This document shows positions 16,231-24,668 of a stretch of DNA of 64,000 nt, in pieces; positions within the stretch are counted from its first letter, which is position 1, and each line of letters starts with the position of its first letter. The stretch is taken from contig CAKQQS010000008.1 of NCBI GenBank assembly GCA_934271255.1, positions 23,462 through 87,461 on the forward strand, given 5' to 3'. The position numbers and the translations under genes are program-made. The notes under the pieces were generated by a model, which did no database searches, was not told where the DNA came from, and saw nothing but the letters and a program-made list of their open reading frames with translations. The stretch comes from an uncultured Clostridia bacterium. Its GTDB lineage: Bacteria > Bacillota > Clostridia > Christensenellales > Borkfalkiaceae.

Positions 16231-17841
16231 TTATTTTTTCAACTCGGCGTACGCGAGTTTCGCTTCTTCGTACGCTTTTTTGTATTTCGATTTGAGCGCG
16301 TTGAGTTCTCTCGTCAAAGACGTGTCGTAATAAATACCCGTAATCGCTTTTTCTTCAAACTGTTTCATTTCCTTTTCGAGTTTCGTGGAGTTCTTCGTCC
16401 ACTCTGCCGTGTAAAGACAGAAACAGTTTTTGATAAACGTATATTTGCCGTTGCCGTTCTCGTCGCCAAGCCCTAACGCGTCGTAGAAAAGTTTATCCGT
16501 TTCGGCAAGCGAATCTACCGAGTTGCCGTTGAAAACGTACTGTAAATACGCGTCTTTCGAGAAACGATAGTTGAACGACTCGAAAAGCATTCCCGCTTTA
16601 CGCGCCGACTCGAAGTTGGCGTATTCTTTATTTATAACTTTCGCGCCGTCTACGACGGTATGGTGTACTCCTTCTATGCCGTAGTTCAGAAGAGTTATGC
16701 CGTCCCGAGTGTAAAACCAGTTCATAAACCGTACTATTTCACGCGCTTTTTCCGCGTTTACTTTGGACGAAATCATAAAGTTGTTTTCAAAACCGCCCGC
16801 GCTTTGTACGCCCGAATACCCGTCGGGACCTTGTACGGGGCTTATTCCTACCCAAGTGCCTTTGGTGTAACCGTTTTTACGCAAATCTTCGGTGGCTTTT
16901 TTAGCGAATTCCGAATAATATACCGTGCAACCGAGCGTGTTGTTGCCCATTATGTTCTGTAATCCCGAATAACCGCGTTCGTAATAACGGTTGTCGAGCA
17001 ACCCTTCGACGAACAATTCCTGCAACGATTCAAGATATTTTTGATATTGAGAATGGTACACGGTAGGAACGTATTCGTCCCCGTCCATAGCGAAAAAGTA
17101 TCTCGTGTCTATGCCGAAAGCATATCTCATATTAGTTATGTCTTGTACGGAGAAAGGTATTTCGTCGTTTTTGCCGTTTCCGTTGGGGTCGCGTTCTTTA
17201 AACGCTCTTAAAACGGCCTTGAATTCGTCCCACGTTTTGGGAACGGACAAGTTCAACGCGTCCAGCCAGTCTTTACGAATAAGGAAAGAAAGTTGACATT
17301 CCGGTTCGCGAATATTCATCATCGAATATATCTCGAACGTTTCGACGTCCGTAAGTTCGAGCAACATATTAGGATCGTTGTAACTTTCCACGACGTCCAT
17401 ATAGTTAGGAGTGTATTGCATTAAAAGGTCGTAAAGCGGATAAGCCGCCCCGTCTTTTATAAGCGCCTGACGGTTAGGTACGCGGCAAAACAGTTCGGGA
17501 GTGTCCTTTCTTCCCAGCGCGGTAACGAGCCTGTCGGGATACGCTTCTTCGGACACGAACTCGATGTCGAGTTTGGTGTTCGTCGCTTGTTCTATTTGCG
17601 GTATTAAATTGTCCGTTTTGCTGTATTTCGTTTCGTTTATCGGCGCGATGATTTTAATCGTAAGTTTTTCGCGCGAGTTGAAATCGTAGTCGTAGTCCTG
17701 AACGTAATTTTCTCTCGGCGTTCTTTCTCTGCGTTCCTTTTTGCCGCCGTTCGTTTTATAACGGCAACCCGTAAACATAGTAGCCGCCGTTATTACGGTC
17801 AAGGCAAAAGTCAAACATTTTAACATTCTTTTTTTCGTCAT
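16231..17841 (-). CDS. Oligosaccharide-binding lipoprotein of ABC importer (LplA/LipO type)
   Basis: 536-residue lipoprotein. GGAGG precedes the ATG and the lipobox is FTGC (Cys 26). Length and motifs (LTIKIIAPINETKYSKTD, SFLIRKDWLDALNLSVPKTW, EFKAVLRAFKERDPNGNGKN) mark the large LplA-type binding proteins that pair with LplB/LplC permeases in Bacillota. The DPNGNGKNDEIP segment is a family hallmark that may bind calcium. It lies after both permease genes and before the GH42-like glycosidase. The ligand is unknown; the operon content favours a galactose- or glucose-containing oligosaccharide. Confidence 0.9.
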   Translation of the reverse strand: MTKKRMLKCLTFALTVITAATMFTGCRYKTNGGKKERRERTPRENYVQDYDYDFNSREKLTIKIIAPINETKYSKTDNLIPQIEQATNTKLDIEFVSEEAYPDRLVTALGRKDTPELFCRVPNRQALIKDGAAYPLYDLLMQYTPNYMDVVESYNDPNMLLELTDVETFEIYSMMNIREPECQLSFLIRKDWLDALNLSVPKTWDEFKAVLRAFKERDPNGNGKNDEIPFSVQDITNMRYAFGIDTRYFFAMDGDEYVPTVYHSQYQKYLESLQELFVEGLLDNRYYERGYSGLQNIMGNNTLGCTVYYSEFAKKATEDLRKNGYTKGTWVGISPVQGPDGYSGVQSAGGFENNFMISSKVNAEKAREIVRFMNWFYTRDGITLLNYGIEGVHHTVVDGAKVINKEYANFESARKAGMLFESFNYRFSKDAYLQYVFNGNSVDSLAETDKLFYDALGLGDENGNGKYTFIKNCFCLYTAEWTKNSTKLEKEMKQFEEKAITGIYYDTSLTRELNALKSKYKKAYEEAKLAYAELKK

Positions 17842-17865
17842 TTTATTCCTCCGATAAAGGTCTTT

Positions 17866-18765
17866 TTATTCTTTAACCGCGCCCGTCATAGTCCCCGCGA
17901 TAAGGAACTTCTGGAAAAACGGAAACGCTATAATTATAGGTAACATCGTAAACATCAACGCGGCGTTACGCAACTGTTCTATACTCAAATCGCTTCCGCT
18001 GATATCGAAGTCCAACGACCCCGCCGAGTTTACTACGGAAGCAAGCACCTGTTGCAAAACTCTTTTTCCGTCCGACTCTATGTACAAAAGCGGGTTCTGG
18101 TACTGATTCCACTGCCCTACGATTGTCCAAAGCCCTATCGTAGCGAGTATGGGACCGCAGTTCGGCAATATCATTCTGAATAATATTACCATATCGTTTG
18201 CGCCGTCTATCTTTGCCGATTCCACTATGGATTTTGGTATCCCGTAGAAAAATCCGCGCATTATTATTATGTTGTACGCGCTTAACGCGGAGCAAAGTAT
18301 AAGCGACCAGTGAGAGTCTATAAGTCCGAGTTGTCTTATAACCATATAGTTTGGAACGGTTCCCGCCGAAAACCACATCGTTATAACGATAAACTGCGTG
18401 TACAATTTTTTAAACCTTATGTTTGAAAACGCCATCGGGTAAGCGGCGAAAGCGGTAAGTATCAACGAGATAAGACAACTGAAAAAGCACACCTTTATCG
18501 TATTGATATATCCCGTATAAATCGCCTTGTTGTTCGCAACCATTTTATAAGCCGCCCACATCGCGCCGACGCGGTACCGCTTGCCGTCGTATATTTGCGG
18601 CAACAACGTAACGGAGCCGCTTCTTACGGCGGACGTGTCAGAAAGGGATATCGCTATCATGTTCAGAAAGGGATATATTATCGTAACCGCCAGAAGAGTA
18701 AGTATTATCAACAGTGCGGCGTAACCTATTTTCGACGAAACGCTTCTTTTTGTTTTTCTATTCAT
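17866..18765 (-). CDS. Carbohydrate ABC permease (LplC/YtcP-like, MalG type)
   Basis: 299-residue inner-membrane permease with about six transmembrane helices. The EAA loop that docks the ATPase reads ESAKIDGANDMVILFRMILP. The C-terminal FLIAGTMTGAVKE is typical of LplC-type subunits. AAGGAGAG precedes the ATG, 13 nt after the partner permease stop. No ATP-binding subunit is encoded nearby, as is usual for this class, which shares an MsmK-type ATPase. Confidence 0.92.
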   Translation of the reverse strand: MNRKTKRSVSSKIGYAALLIILTLLAVTIIYPFLNMIAISLSDTSAVRSGSVTLLPQIYDGKRYRVGAMWAAYKMVANNKAIYTGYINTIKVCFFSCLISLILTAFAAYPMAFSNIRFKKLYTQFIVITMWFSAGTVPNYMVIRQLGLIDSHWSLILCSALSAYNIIIMRGFFYGIPKSIVESAKIDGANDMVILFRMILPNCGPILATIGLWTIVGQWNQYQNPLLYIESDGKRVLQQVLASVVNSAGSLDFDISGSDLSIEQLRNAALMFTMLPIIIAFPFFQKFLIAGTMTGAVKE

Positions 18766-18778
18766 AACCGTACTCTCC

Positions 18779-19738
18779 TTACCAAAGCGACGTTTCCGTC
18801 AACTTTTTGCTGAAAACGTTCGCTATCGTTACAAGCACGAGAGCAACGAGCGAATTAAACAATCCTACCGCCGTCGACAGTCCGTAATTGTATTCGTTGA
18901 ACGCCATTTTATAAACGTACGTTGCGATTACTTCCGATTTGTCCAGATTGCCGTTGTTCTGCATAAGATAAATCTTTTCAAAGTTACTGCCCATTATCGC
19001 GCCTATTTGCATTATGAGCATTATGACTATCGTCGGGAAAATGGACGGTAACGTTATGCTGAATATTTCGTGCCGTTTTTTCGCGCCGTCGATTTCCGCC
19101 GCTTCGTATAAACAAGGGTCTATCGAAGTGAGCGCGGCGCTGTATATAATCGAGTTCCACCCGACCGTTTGCCATATGCCCGAAACTACCTGTATTCCGC
19201 GAAACGCGCTTGCCTGATACAAAAGCGAGTTTCTGTACTCTATGCCGAAAAGGTTGCATATCTGCCCCGCAAGTCCGCTGTCGGGATCGAGAAAGGAAGT
19301 TATAAACCCTACGAGCGCCGCAGTCGATAAAAAGTGCGGCAAATAACTTATTATAGCCAAAGTCTTTTTATACGCTCTGTTTCTTACTTCGTTGAAAGCA
19401 AGCGCGAGAACTATCGCCGACGGAAACAAAAAAACGAGCGCGAGCAGGTTAATTGCAAGCGTGTTCCCCAAAAGATGAAAAAAGTCGGCTTCGAAAAAGT
19501 CGATAAAGTTATTGAACAGAACGAACTCGCTGCCCGCAAACCCTTTCGTAAGACTGTAATCGTAAAACGCCATTCTTATCCAGGTAATCGGCCAGTAGCA
19601 AAAAATACCGAACCATACGATGACGGGAAGCATCATAAGATACACGTATTTGTTGTCGTTCAAATACCGTCTCAAATCAGCCATTCGCTTTTTAAATGTT
19701 ACGCCTTTCGTCGACGCCGTTTTACCCTTGATACGCAT
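18779..19738 (-). CDS. Carbohydrate ABC permease (LplB-like, MalF type)
   Basis: 319-residue permease. The ATG at 19738 is chosen because GGAGG lies 5 nt upstream (19744-19748); the longer frame begins at a TTG at 19762 and contains that ribosome site. About six helices follow a basic N-terminus (YVYLMMLPVIVWFGIFCYWP). The EAA motif is YEAAEIDGAKKRHEIFSITL. It is the first gene of the operon with the second permease, binding protein, glycosidase and deacetylase. Upstream there is a TATAAT at about 19774-19779 but no convincing -35 element. Confidence 0.9.
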   Translation of the reverse strand: MRIKGKTASTKGVTFKKRMADLRRYLNDNKYVYLMMLPVIVWFGIFCYWPITWIRMAFYDYSLTKGFAGSEFVLFNNFIDFFEADFFHLLGNTLAINLLALVFLFPSAIVLALAFNEVRNRAYKKTLAIISYLPHFLSTAALVGFITSFLDPDSGLAGQICNLFGIEYRNSLLYQASAFRGIQVVSGIWQTVGWNSIIYSAALTSIDPCLYEAAEIDGAKKRHEIFSITLPSIFPTIVIMLIMQIGAIMGSNFEKIYLMQNNGNLDKSEVIATYVYKMAFNEYNYGLSTAVGLFNSLVALVLVTIANVFSKKLTETSLW

Positions 19739-19847
19739 TCTTGCCTCCATGCCTTTTTTCAATAATTATTTTATTATATAACCCCGAATAACGATAGCCT
19801 TATTTTTATCTTTTTTTTTAGTTTTCTTCTCTTCGTCCGCGGGAAAA

Positions 19848-19876
19848 TTGATTTTTTCTTTTATATATGTTACTAT
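19848..19876 (+). promoter_or_regulatory. Promoter of the deacetylase lipoprotein gene
   Basis: TTGATT (19848-19853), a 17-nt spacer and TACTAT (19871-19876), ending 18 nt before the start codon. Confidence 0.5.
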
Positions 19877-19894
19877 TACGACGAGGTAACCCTT

Positions 19895-20704
19895 ATGAAA
19901 AAATTATTGTTTATCTGTTTGACTCTTTTACTCTCGTTCACCTTTCTTTTCGGCGCGGCGTGTTCTTCAAACAACCCCTCCCCGCCCAAACCGAACGGCG
20001 GCGGAACGACGGACGGCGGCGACGCCGAACTGTGGGACGTTTCCGACGTAGACGTTTCTCATATAGGACGAAATAACAGGCTGATAGCCTTCACGTTCGA
20101 CGACGGACCGACAGAAAAAACAACCGCCCTTCTCGACGCGTTTGAAGAGTTTAACGGGAAAAATCCCGATTTTACGGCGCACGCTACGTTGTTTACGTTA
20201 GGCGTTAAAGTAACTGCGCAAAACTCCGACGTTTTAAAAAGAGCGGTTAATATGAACTTTGAACTCGGCAACCATACCTTTACGCACACGAATCTCAATA
20301 CGCTTTCCGACGAAAAAGTCAAAGAAGAATTGCGTTCGACCGACGATATACTTAAAACAATCGACGGTAAATCCGTTCATCTGGTAAGACCTGCGGGCGG
20401 ACACGCCGACAGTCGCGTTTTGTCATTGTATAAAACGACGTTTATCAACTGGACCCTTACTCTCGACACGAAAGACTACGACCCGTCGACAACCGAAAAC
20501 GACGTATACAACACCGTTATGGCAAACGTTCTCGACGGTGGCATCGTCCTTATGCATCAAGGTTACGACAAGTCCGTATCCGCGGTGAAACGACTTCTTC
20601 CCGACCTTAAATCGTTAGGTTTTCAGGTGGTTTCCGTTTCCGAACTTATTAAGTTTTATAACGTAAAAGCCGAAATCGGCAAACTTTACAATTCCTTTAT
20701 CTGA
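19895..20704 (+). CDS. Polysaccharide deacetylase lipoprotein
   Basis: 269-residue exported lipoprotein. GAGG precedes the ATG; the lipobox is FGAAC (Cys 23), followed by a Gly/Pro/Asn linker. The NodB domain starts near 62: AFTFDDGPTE (motif 1), ELGNHTFTHTNL (motif 2, metal His pair), LVRPAGGHADSR (motif 3) and GGIVLMHQGYDKS (motif 5). These are the complete CE4 catalytic motifs. Probable substrates are peptidoglycan or an N- or O-acetylated glycan outside the cell. Its 3' end overlaps the convergent GH1 gene by 19 bp. Confidence 0.92.
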   Translation: MKKLLFICLTLLLSFTFLFGAACSSNNPSPPKPNGGGTTDGGDAELWDVSDVDVSHIGRNNRLIAFTFDDGPTEKTTALLDAFEEFNGKNPDFTAHATLFTLGVKVTAQNSDVLKRAVNMNFELGNHTFTHTNLNTLSDEKVKEELRSTDDILKTIDGKSVHLVRPAGGHADSRVLSLYKTTFINWTLTLDTKDYDPSTTENDVYNTVMANVLDGGIVLMHQGYDKSVSAVKRLLPDLKSLGFQVVSVSELIKFYNVKAEIGKLYNSFI

Positions 20705-22050
20705 AAAGTTTCTTGCGGCGATTCGAGTATTTCGCCGTTTGTTTCTATCACCTTTTTATAAAAATAGAACGAGTCTTTTTTAATTCTTTTTTGCGTTTCG
20801 TAGTCGATGAAAACAAGACCGAAACGTTTGGCAAATCCGCGATTCCATTCGAAATTGTCGGTAAAAGCCCAGTGATAATAGCCGTTTACGGGGATACCTT
20901 CGTCGACGGCTTTTTTCATTTGTAAAAGATACCTTGCGGTGTGGTCGATACGATACGCGTCGTGGACTTTTCCGTCAAGACATATTCTGTCGTTCTGCGC
21001 CGTTCCGCTTTCCGTTATCATAATGGGTTTTTTGTATCTTTCGTACAAAAACTTCAAACCGTAATACACCGTTTCGGGAATATCGTCCCACCCCATATCG
21101 CTTTGCGGCGATCCGTCTTTAAAGGGCGTAACGTTTCCGTTGCCGTCCATATAGAATCCCGAATAAATATTTTGACCTATGAAATCGATCGGCGTTGAAA
21201 TAAGCGCAAGGTCTTCCGCCGTTATTTCGGGTAAATCGTCTTTGAAATACTCGTAATATTCTTTGGGGTACTCGCCTAAATAGACGGGATCGGCAAGCGG
21301 GGACATACAGTTCATAGGTTGTTCTTTCCATACGGAGAAAAAGTTTTCGTAAGCCTTTTTCTCGCTTTCTTTCGTTCCGTCGGCGGGGCAGGTTACCCAA
21401 CCGCAAGTAGAATATCCTATTTCCGCGTCAGCGACTTTTTCCCTTAAAACTCTTACCGCTTTGCCGTGGCACAAAAGTAAATTGTGCGCCGCCGCAAGAA
21501 GTTCTTTAAGAGTAACCTTTACTCCCGGAGCGTGCGCGCCGGAAGTCAGTCCGCCGTCCAGAACGCATTGCGGTTCGTTTATCGTTACGAAAGTCTTTAC
21601 CCTGTCGCCGAATCTTTCCGCGACGACCGAAACGTAATCGGCGAAATATTCGGTAATTTCTCTGTTTAAAAATCCGCCCCTTTCATACACCCACACGGGC
21701 ATATCCCAGTGGTATAACGTCATCATCGGTTTTATTCCGTTCGCGACGAGTTCGTCGATAAGCCGATTATAAAACGCTATTCCCTTTTCGTTGACTTCCC
21801 CGAAAGACGGACAAATCCTTGACCAGGATACGGAAAATCTGTACGATTGCAGTCCGAGTTCTTTCATAAGCGCGACGTCTTCTTTATACCTGTGATAATG
21901 GTCGCAGGCAACGTCGCCCGTCTGCTCTCTGTAACATCTCTTATCGTGAGCGAAATCGTCCCATATACTCGGACTTTTGCCGTCTTCGTTCCACGCGCCT
22001 TCTATCTGATAGGAAGCCGAAGCCGCGCCCCATATAAAATCTTTGTTCAT
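20686..22050 (-). CDS. GH1 beta-glucosidase / 6-phospho-beta-glucosidase family
   Basis: 454-residue cytosolic glycosidase of normal GH1 length. The N-terminal signature is FIWGAASASYQIEGAWNEDG. The acid/base Glu is in FVTINEP (E159) and the nucleophile in IMITESG (E347). The late HWAFTDNFEWNRGFAKRFG loop carries the NFEW residues that bind the glycone in unphosphorylated beta-glucosidases and beta-galactosidases, which favours non-phosphorylated substrates. GGAG precedes the ATG. Likely role: releasing glucose or galactose from cello-oligosaccharides or beta-galactosides. It overlaps the convergent deacetylase gene by 19 bp, with no terminator between them. Confidence 0.95.
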   Translation of the reverse strand: MNKDFIWGAASASYQIEGAWNEDGKSPSIWDDFAHDKRCYREQTGDVACDHYHRYKEDVALMKELGLQSYRFSVSWSRICPSFGEVNEKGIAFYNRLIDELVANGIKPMMTLYHWDMPVWVYERGGFLNREITEYFADYVSVVAERFGDRVKTFVTINEPQCVLDGGLTSGAHAPGVKVTLKELLAAAHNLLLCHGKAVRVLREKVADAEIGYSTCGWVTCPADGTKESEKKAYENFFSVWKEQPMNCMSPLADPVYLGEYPKEYYEYFKDDLPEITAEDLALISTPIDFIGQNIYSGFYMDGNGNVTPFKDGSPQSDMGWDDIPETVYYGLKFLYERYKKPIMITESGTAQNDRICLDGKVHDAYRIDHTARYLLQMKKAVDEGIPVNGYYHWAFTDNFEWNRGFAKRFGLVFIDYETQKRIKKDSFYFYKKVIETNGEILESPQETFQIKEL

Positions 22051-22078
22051 TTTTTTCTCCTTTTTCGCCTTTTTTATT

Positions 22079-22118
22079 ATTATATTGCAATTTTAAGCCG
22101 TAAAGCAACTAAAATCAA
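22079..22118 (-). promoter_or_regulatory. Promoter region of the GH1 gene
   Basis: TTGATT (22113-22118), a 17-nt spacer and TAAAAT (22090-22095). A second possible -10, TATAAT (22079-22084), pairs with TTGCTT at 18 nt. Confidence 0.55.
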
Positions 22119-22170
22119 TACGTTTTCTTATCGCCTTTTTTAGATTTCTTCATTTTAAAAACCTTTCGCA

Positions 22171-22199
22171 TTTACACGCGCGCGATAATTTGTTATTAT
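22171..22199 (+). promoter_or_regulatory. Promoter of the cellobiose phosphorylase/alpha-galactosidase operon
   Basis: TTTACA (22171-22176), a 17-nt spacer and TATTAT (22194-22199). AAGGAG follows before the ATG at 22236. Confidence 0.65.
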
Positions 22200-22235
22200 G
22201 TAGTCGCAATAAAGCAATAAGGAGCCTTTTAGAAA

Positions 22236-24668
22236 ATGCAATTCGGATATTTCGACGACGAACGAAAAGAATACGTCATAAATACGCCGTACACCCCGCT
22301 GCCGTGGATAAATTATCTTGCGGGAAACGACTTTTTTTCTCTCATTTCAAACACCGCGGGCGGTTATTCGTTTTACCGCGACGCGAAGTTAAGACGAATT
22401 ACGCGTTACCGTTACAATTCGCCCGCTACCGACAACGGCGGAAGATATTTTTACATAACGGACGGCGACACGACTTTTTCCCCCGCGTTTCTGCCGAGCA
22501 AAACACCGCTCGACGACTATAAATGCAGGCACGGACTCAATTACACGATTTTTGAAAGCGAGAAAAACAAACTCCGCGCTACGCTTACGTGTTTCGTTCC
22601 GCAAACAGACGCCTGCGAAATCAACCTTCTGACGATTCGCAACGAAAGCGACGAAACGAAAAGGTTGTCCGTGTACGGCGGAGCAGAGTTTTGTCTGTGG
22701 AACGCTCAGGACGACGCGACGAACTTTCAGCGCAACTACAACACGGGCGAAGTGGAAATCGTTACGGAAACGAATTACGGAGCGGTTTACCATAAAACGG
22801 AATACCGCGAAAGGCGGAATCATTACGCGTTTTTCTCGGTAAACGCCCCCGTGGACGGGTACGACACCGACCGCGATACTTTTTTGGGAAAGTTCAACGG
22901 ATTCGACAGTCCCGAAGCGGTAAGACTTAAAACGTCTTTCAACGAAAAAGCGAGCGGTTGGTCGCCCGTAGCGTTTTTAAGAAAAGACGTTACCCTTAAA
23001 CGCAACGAAGAAATATCTCTCGTTTACGTTTTGGGTTACGTCGAAAACGACAACGCGGACAAATGGGAATCGCCGGACGTTATAAACAAAAAGAAAGCGG
23101 TGTCAGTGATAAACAAATACCGCGACGAAAAAATCGTTCTCGAAGAACTCGAAGAACTTAAAAGACAACGGGCGGCGTTGCTCGGCAACTTTTACGTTGA
23201 AACGACGGACGAAAAGTTCGACCGCACCGTAAATATATGGAATCAATATCAATGCTTTATAACTTATCTGATGAGCCGTAGCGCAAGTTATTACGAAAGC
23301 GGTATCGGGCGCGGAATGGGTTTCCGCGATTCTTGTCAGGATTTACTCGGACTCGTTCATATGTTGCCCGAAAAAGCGCGCGAGCGTATTATCGACATTG
23401 CGTCCATTCAACTTCCCGACGGCTCGACGTGGCATCAGTACCAACCTTTGACGAAACGCGGGAACGCGGACGTAGGCGGCGGGTTTAACGACGATCCGCT
23501 GTGGCTTATCGCGTGCGTTTACGCTTACGTTGCGGAAACGGGCGATTTTTCGATTCTCGACGAAAGCGTTCCTTTCAACAACGACGAAACGAATCGCGCG
23601 ACGCTTATGGAACATCTTAAACGCTCTATCGATTTTACAATAACGCACAAAGGACCGCACGGACTTCCCCTTATCGGCAGAGCGGACTGGAACGACTGCC
23701 TTAATCTCAACTGTTTTTCCGAAACGCCGGGCGAAAGTTTTCAGACTTGTTCAAACTTTGAAAGCGGAAAGGCGGAAAGCGTGTTTATAGCGGGTATGTT
23801 CGTAAAATACGGCGAAGAGTACGCAAAACTTTGCGATTGCCGTAACGACCGCGCGGAAGCCGACCGTGTACGCAAAGAAGTTTCGCTTATGACGGAAGTT
23901 ACCGAAACGGCGGGCTGGGACGGAGAATGGTTCATCAGGGCGTTTGACGCCTTTGAACGCCCCGTAGGCAGCAAAACGTGCGACGACGGAAAGATATTCA
24001 TCGAACCGCAAGGAATGTGCGTAATGGCGGGAATAGGCTCTCGGAACGGCAAAGCGCGCGCCGCTTTAAACAGCGTAAAAAAATATCTCGATACGAAATA
24101 CGGAATAGTGCTTTTACAACCCGCTTACAAAGAATACAGGTTAAATCTCGGCGAAGTTTCTTCGTACCCGCGCGGATACAAAGAAAACGCGGGTATCTTT
24201 TGCCACAACAACCCGTGGATAAGTTGCGCCGAAGCGACGCTGGGCAACGGCGACCGCGCGTTTGAAATATACCGTAAAATATGCCCCGCGTATCTCGAAG
24301 AAATAAGCGAAATACATAAAACCGAGCCGTACGTTTTCAGCCAGATGATAGCGGGCAAAGACGCGCCCGATTTCGGCTCGGCGAAAAACAGTTGGCTTAC
24401 GGGTACGGCGGCATGGACGTTCGTCAACGCGTCGCAATATATTTTAGGCGTAAAGCCGACTTTGAACGGACTTTCGATTAAACCGTGTATGCCGAGCGAA
24501 ATAAACGAGTTCCGTCTGATACGGCGGTATCGCGGCGTTACTTACGAAATCACGGCAAGGCGCGGCAAAAACGTCGGCGTTTACGTAAACGGCAACAAAT
24601 GCGACGGCGACGTTCTGCCTTTAACCCAAAAAGGAAAAATCGTAAAAGCAGAGGTTATTTACAAATGA
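22236..24668 (+). CDS. Cellobiose phosphorylase (GH94)
   Basis: 810-residue cytosolic enzyme that splits cellobiose with phosphate to glucose 1-phosphate and glucose. The N-terminus (FGYFDDERKEYVI, TPYTPLPWINYL, FFSLISNTAGGYSFY) and the RYFYITDGDT segment are characteristic of cellobiose phosphorylases rather than chitobiose or cellodextrin enzymes. The (alpha/alpha)6 catalytic domain has RADWNDCLNLN (484-487 core) with the catalytic Asp; GIGRGMGFRDSCQD and GVGGGFNDD-type substrate and phosphate loops are also present. Length matches the family. It is first in a two-gene operon with GH36 and shares the locus with a GH1 enzyme, so phosphorolysis and hydrolysis routes coexist. Confidence 0.93.
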   Translation: MQFGYFDDERKEYVINTPYTPLPWINYLAGNDFFSLISNTAGGYSFYRDAKLRRITRYRYNSPATDNGGRYFYITDGDTTFSPAFLPSKTPLDDYKCRHGLNYTIFESEKNKLRATLTCFVPQTDACEINLLTIRNESDETKRLSVYGGAEFCLWNAQDDATNFQRNYNTGEVEIVTETNYGAVYHKTEYRERRNHYAFFSVNAPVDGYDTDRDTFLGKFNGFDSPEAVRLKTSFNEKASGWSPVAFLRKDVTLKRNEEISLVYVLGYVENDNADKWESPDVINKKKAVSVINKYRDEKIVLEELEELKRQRAALLGNFYVETTDEKFDRTVNIWNQYQCFITYLMSRSASYYESGIGRGMGFRDSCQDLLGLVHMLPEKARERIIDIASIQLPDGSTWHQYQPLTKRGNADVGGGFNDDPLWLIACVYAYVAETGDFSILDESVPFNNDETNRATLMEHLKRSIDFTITHKGPHGLPLIGRADWNDCLNLNCFSETPGESFQTCSNFESGKAESVFIAGMFVKYGEEYAKLCDCRNDRAEADRVRKEVSLMTEVTETAGWDGEWFIRAFDAFERPVGSKTCDDGKIFIEPQGMCVMAGIGSRNGKARAALNSVKKYLDTKYGIVLLQPAYKEYRLNLGEVSSYPRGYKENAGIFCHNNPWISCAEATLGNGDRAFEIYRKICPAYLEEISEIHKTEPYVFSQMIAGKDAPDFGSAKNSWLTGTAAWTFVNASQYILGVKPTLNGLSIKPCMPSEINEFRLIRRYRGVTYEITARRGKNVGVYVNGNKCDGDVLPLTQKGKIVKAEVIYK

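Noticed and set aside
24485..24664. N-terminal extension of the GH36 protein
   Set aside because: It lies in the wrong frame of the cellobiose phosphorylase gene; the ATGA overlap gives a normal start.
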